This document shows positions 5,895-7,637 of a stretch of DNA of 7,637 nucleotides, piece by piece. The position numbers and the translations under genes are program-made. Position 1 is the first letter of the stretch, and each line of letters starts with the position of its first letter. The notes below the pieces were generated by a model. The model saw only the letters and a list, made by a program, of their open reading frames with translations. It was not told where the DNA came from and searched no databases. Origin of the DNA: an uncultured Granulosicoccaceae bacterium (lineage in GTDB: Bacteria; Pseudomonadota; Gammaproteobacteria; JABXHR01); contig CAKZUS010000043.1 of assembly GCA_937921805.1 (NCBI GenBank), positions 1-7,637 on the forward strand, read 5' to 3'.

Positions 5895-6983
5895 GTGGAC
5901 AACGCTGATCCGTTAGTGCGCTTTGTAGAAGTGCAGAAGAGTTACGATGGCGAAGAGCTCGTCGTTAAAAATTTCAATCTCGATGTTGCGCAGGGTGAGT
6001 TTCTGACCATGCTGGGCCCATCGGGCTCTGGCAAGACGACGTGTTTGATGATGCTCGCAGGCTTTGAGCCAGCGACCCATGGAGAGATCTTTCTCAAAGA
6101 CCGCCCGATCAACAATGTGCCGCCGCACCATCGGGGCATCGGCATGGTGTTCCAGAACTACGCTTTGTTCCCGCACATGACCGTGGCGGAGAATCTGGCC
6201 TTCCCGTTGCAAGTACGCAAGATGAGTGCGGCCGATGTGGAAGCACGCGTCAAGCGCGCCCTCGACATGGTGCAGCTCGGTGGCTTTGGGGGGCGGCGTC
6301 CTGCTCAGCTCTCAGGAGGACAGGCGCAGCGTGTCGCGGTGGCGCGCGCGCTGGTGTTTGACCCCGAACTGGTACTGATGGATGAGCCATTGGGCGCGTT
6401 GGATAAAAACCTACGCGAACAGATGCAATACGAAATCAAGCACATTCACGAGTCGCTAGGCGTGACCGTCGTCTATGTGACCCACGATCAGTCCGAAGCT
6501 CTCACGATGTCTAACCGCATCGCTGTGTTCAACGATGGCGTCGTGCAGCAGCTCGCCGACCCTGCGACGCTGTATGAGCGTCCCGAAAACGCGTTTGTTG
6601 CCCAATTTATCGGCGAGAACAATCAGTTTGTTGCCACCGTTACCGGGCTGGATGGTGATATTGCTAGCGTGCGCTTTGATGACGGAGAGTCTTGTCAGGC
6701 GCTGGCGGTGAATATCGCTGGTGTCGATACCCGCACACAGCTGTCTCTGCGCCCTGAGCGGGTGCGCGTTGGTGTGGCGTCCGATGCCGTGAACGCCACC
6801 CAGGCGCAGGTGCTGGAGCTGATCTATCTGGGCGATCATCTGCGCTGCCGCATGCGGGTGCATGGCAATGACGAATTTATCGTCAAAGTCCCGAATAACG
6901 CAGATAACATTGCGTTGCGAGTGGGAGAGCAGACGACGATCTCTTGGGATCCGAACGACTGCCGCGCCCTCGACGCCCCATAA
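5895..6983 (+). CDS. ABC importer ATPase, polyamine/amino-acid (PotA-like) type
   Basis: Cytoplasmic ATP-hydrolysing subunit of an ABC importer, 362 aa. All nucleotide-binding motifs are present: Walker A GPSGSGKTT (41-49), Q-loop Gln87 in MVFQNYALFPHMTV, signature LSGGQ (139-143) followed by AQR rather than the commoner QQR, Walker B LVLMDEP (159-165), D-loop GALD (167-170) and switch His197 in YVTHD. Residues from about 240 onward form the C-terminal TOBE regulatory region (SLRPERVRV). Overall wording (VRFVEVQKSYDGEELVVKNF, ENLAFPLQVR, FIGENNQF) resembles pseudomonad ATPases annotated for polyamine or GABA/5-aminovalerate-type uptake. No permease or binding-protein gene lies beside it here, so its partners are elsewhere or were lost. 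It starts 88 bases after the acyl-CoA dehydrogenase and is closed by a strong terminator. ATPase function is firm; substrate is inferred from family resemblance. Confidence 0.93.
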   Translation: MDNADPLVRFVEVQKSYDGEELVVKNFNLDVAQGEFLTMLGPSGSGKTTCLMMLAGFEPATHGEIFLKDRPINNVPPHHRGIGMVFQNYALFPHMTVAENLAFPLQVRKMSAADVEARVKRALDMVQLGGFGGRRPAQLSGGQAQRVAVARALVFDPELVLMDEPLGALDKNLREQMQYEIKHIHESLGVTVVYVTHDQSEALTMSNRIAVFNDGVVQQLADPATLYERPENAFVAQFIGENNQFVATVTGLDGDIASVRFDDGESCQALAVNIAGVDTRTQLSLRPERVRVGVASDAVNATQAQVLELIYLGDHLRCRMRVHGNDEFIVKVPNNADNIALRVGEQTTISWDPNDCRALDAP

Positions 6984-7011
6984 AAAAGGCGCCCACGTTG
7001 GGCGCCTTTTT
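6983..7011. terminator. strong bidirectional intrinsic terminator
   Basis: AAAAAGGCGCCC (6983-6994) and GGGCGCCTTTTT (7000-7011) form a perfect 12-bp stem around ACGTT. The GC core is flanked by an A-tract and a T-tract, so it can terminate transcription from both directions. It begins inside the stop codon of the ABC ATPase and also lies downstream of the convergent second ATPase. Confidence 0.95.
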
Positions 7012-7015
7012 AGTT

Positions 7016-7043
7016 ATGCGCTTTATCTTTCTATAAAGCGCAT
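7016..7043 (-). terminator. second hairpin, 3' end of the sugar-type ABC ATPase gene
   Basis: ATGCGCTTTAT (7016-7026) and ATAAAGCGCAT (7033-7043) form a perfect 11-bp stem with a six-base loop, starting 14 bases beyond the minus-strand stop codon. It is followed on that strand by AACTAAAAAGG, not a T-run. It probably acts in tandem with the adjacent strong terminator or protects the mRNA 3' end. Confidence 0.6.
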
Positions 7044-7057
7044 AGATGTCAGCGTGC

Positions 7058-7637
7058 TTATGCCGCCGCTGAGCGCTGCTCCTGCAGGGGGTCCACACTA
7101 CGCTTGTACGCGATGCCTTCTGCATTGAAGATATGGCTGTGCGCGGGGTCGGGCTGCAGTACTACCGACTGTCCTCTGGAGAGGTCTAGCTGTGGCGGCA
7201 GAGACGCGGTGACCAGATCGTCCAGACCGTCAACCTTGGCATAGACGAGCGTTGCATCGCCGAGATGCTCCACCGTGACGACTTCGCCTGAGAGGCCTTC
7301 GCCGCTCGTCGCCACATTGAGATGCTCGGGTCGCACACCCAAGTAAATCTTGTCGCCAGCCTGACCCTGTGAGGCATCGACCATCGCGCTGTGCTGTGCG
7401 CCCTGCACGTTCACCTCAGAGGTCTCACTGCCACCACTGGTCAAGCTGCCAGGGAAGAGGTTCATCTTCGGCGAACCGATAAAGCCCGCTACAAACAGGT
7501 TGCGCGGGTGGTGGTAAAGCTCTAGCGGCGCGCCTACTTGCTCGATGCGACCTGCGCTGAGCACGACAATGCGATCAGCCAGCGTCATTGCCTCGACTTG
7601 GTCGTGCGTGACGTAGACCATCGTGGCCTGCAGATCG
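7058..7637 (-). CDS. ABC importer ATPase, UgpC/MalK sugar type (3' part)
   Basis: C-terminal part of the ATPase of a carbohydrate or glycerol-phosphate ABC importer, acting in the cytoplasm. The gene runs off the right edge: the frame is open through base 7637 (DLQAT precedes the first visible Met), so the apparent start at 7621 is internal. The visible 193 codons hold the switch histidine in MVYVTHDQVEAMTLADR, the stretch RIEQVGAPLELYHHPRNLFVAGFIGSPKMN typical of the UgpC/MalK/MsmX group, and the TOBE region with LGVRPEHL. Walker A, signature and Walker B lie outside the window. MalK, UgpC or a multi-sugar ATPase are all possible; no neighbouring permease is visible to decide. It converges on the polyamine-type ATPase gene, with two hairpins between them. 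Confidence 0.93.
   Translation of the reverse strand, partial: DLQATMVYVTHDQVEAMTLADRIVVLSAGRIEQVGAPLELYHHPRNLFVAGFIGSPKMNLFPGSLTSGGSETSEVNVQGAQHSAMVDASQGQAGDKIYLGVRPEHLNVATSGEGLSGEVVTVEHLGDATLVYAKVDGLDDLVTASLPPQLDLSRGQSVVLQPDPAHSHIFNAEGIAYKRSVDPLQEQRSAAA

Noticed and set aside
1..7637. CRISPR arrays, tRNA/rRNA genes, insertion sequences
   Set aside because: No spaced identical repeats of CRISPR size, no tRNA-like cloverleaf sequence and no transposase or terminal inverted repeats were seen on either strand.

Overview
The window looks like chromosomal DNA of a free-living gammaproteobacterium, with fairly high GC. The clearest evidence is the single-stranded DNA-binding protein, whose OB-fold and DFDDDIPF tail closely match the enterobacterial/pseudomonad type. 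It lies directly downstream of a YajR-like MFS transporter. In pseudomonads and relatives the same pair sits beside a divergent uvrA, which would lie just left of base 1 here. A halomonad/pseudomonad-like host is my inference; no rRNA or other taxonomic marker is present.

Layout. Bases 68-1231 (+) encode the MFS transporter. An array of eight GAT-starting hexamers (1230-1277) follows at once, then a short promoter region and ssb (1337-1804, +). A 140-base gap with three inverted repeats separates ssb from a convergent gene (3156-1945, -). That gene encodes a 403-residue Gly-rich protein of no family I can name, with a short amphipathic segment, an acidic linker, a Gly/Ala hydrophobic stretch and a C-terminal set of EF-hand-like calcium loops. 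A 272-base divergent intergenic region follows. Next come a Tat-type intradiol dioxygenase-like protein (3429-4013, +) and, 20 bases later, a long acyl-CoA dehydrogenase (4034-5806, +), which probably form a two-gene operon. A polyamine/amino-acid-type ABC ATPase without visible permeases (5895-6983, +) comes next. It ends in a strong bidirectional terminator facing the 3' end of a second ABC ATPase of the UgpC/MalK sugar type (7637-7058, -), which runs off the right edge.

How the genes relate. Most are ordinary housekeeping or metabolic genes: DNA maintenance (ssb), efflux (MFS), acyl-CoA oxidation, a probably exported aromatic-ring dioxygenase, and two importer ATPases. There is no RNA gene, CRISPR array, transposase or integrase. 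The item most likely to be new is the Gly-rich EF-hand protein. It has no Sec signal peptide, and its design suggests a secreted or surface calcium-responsive protein. Second is the phased hexamer/GATC array ahead of ssb.
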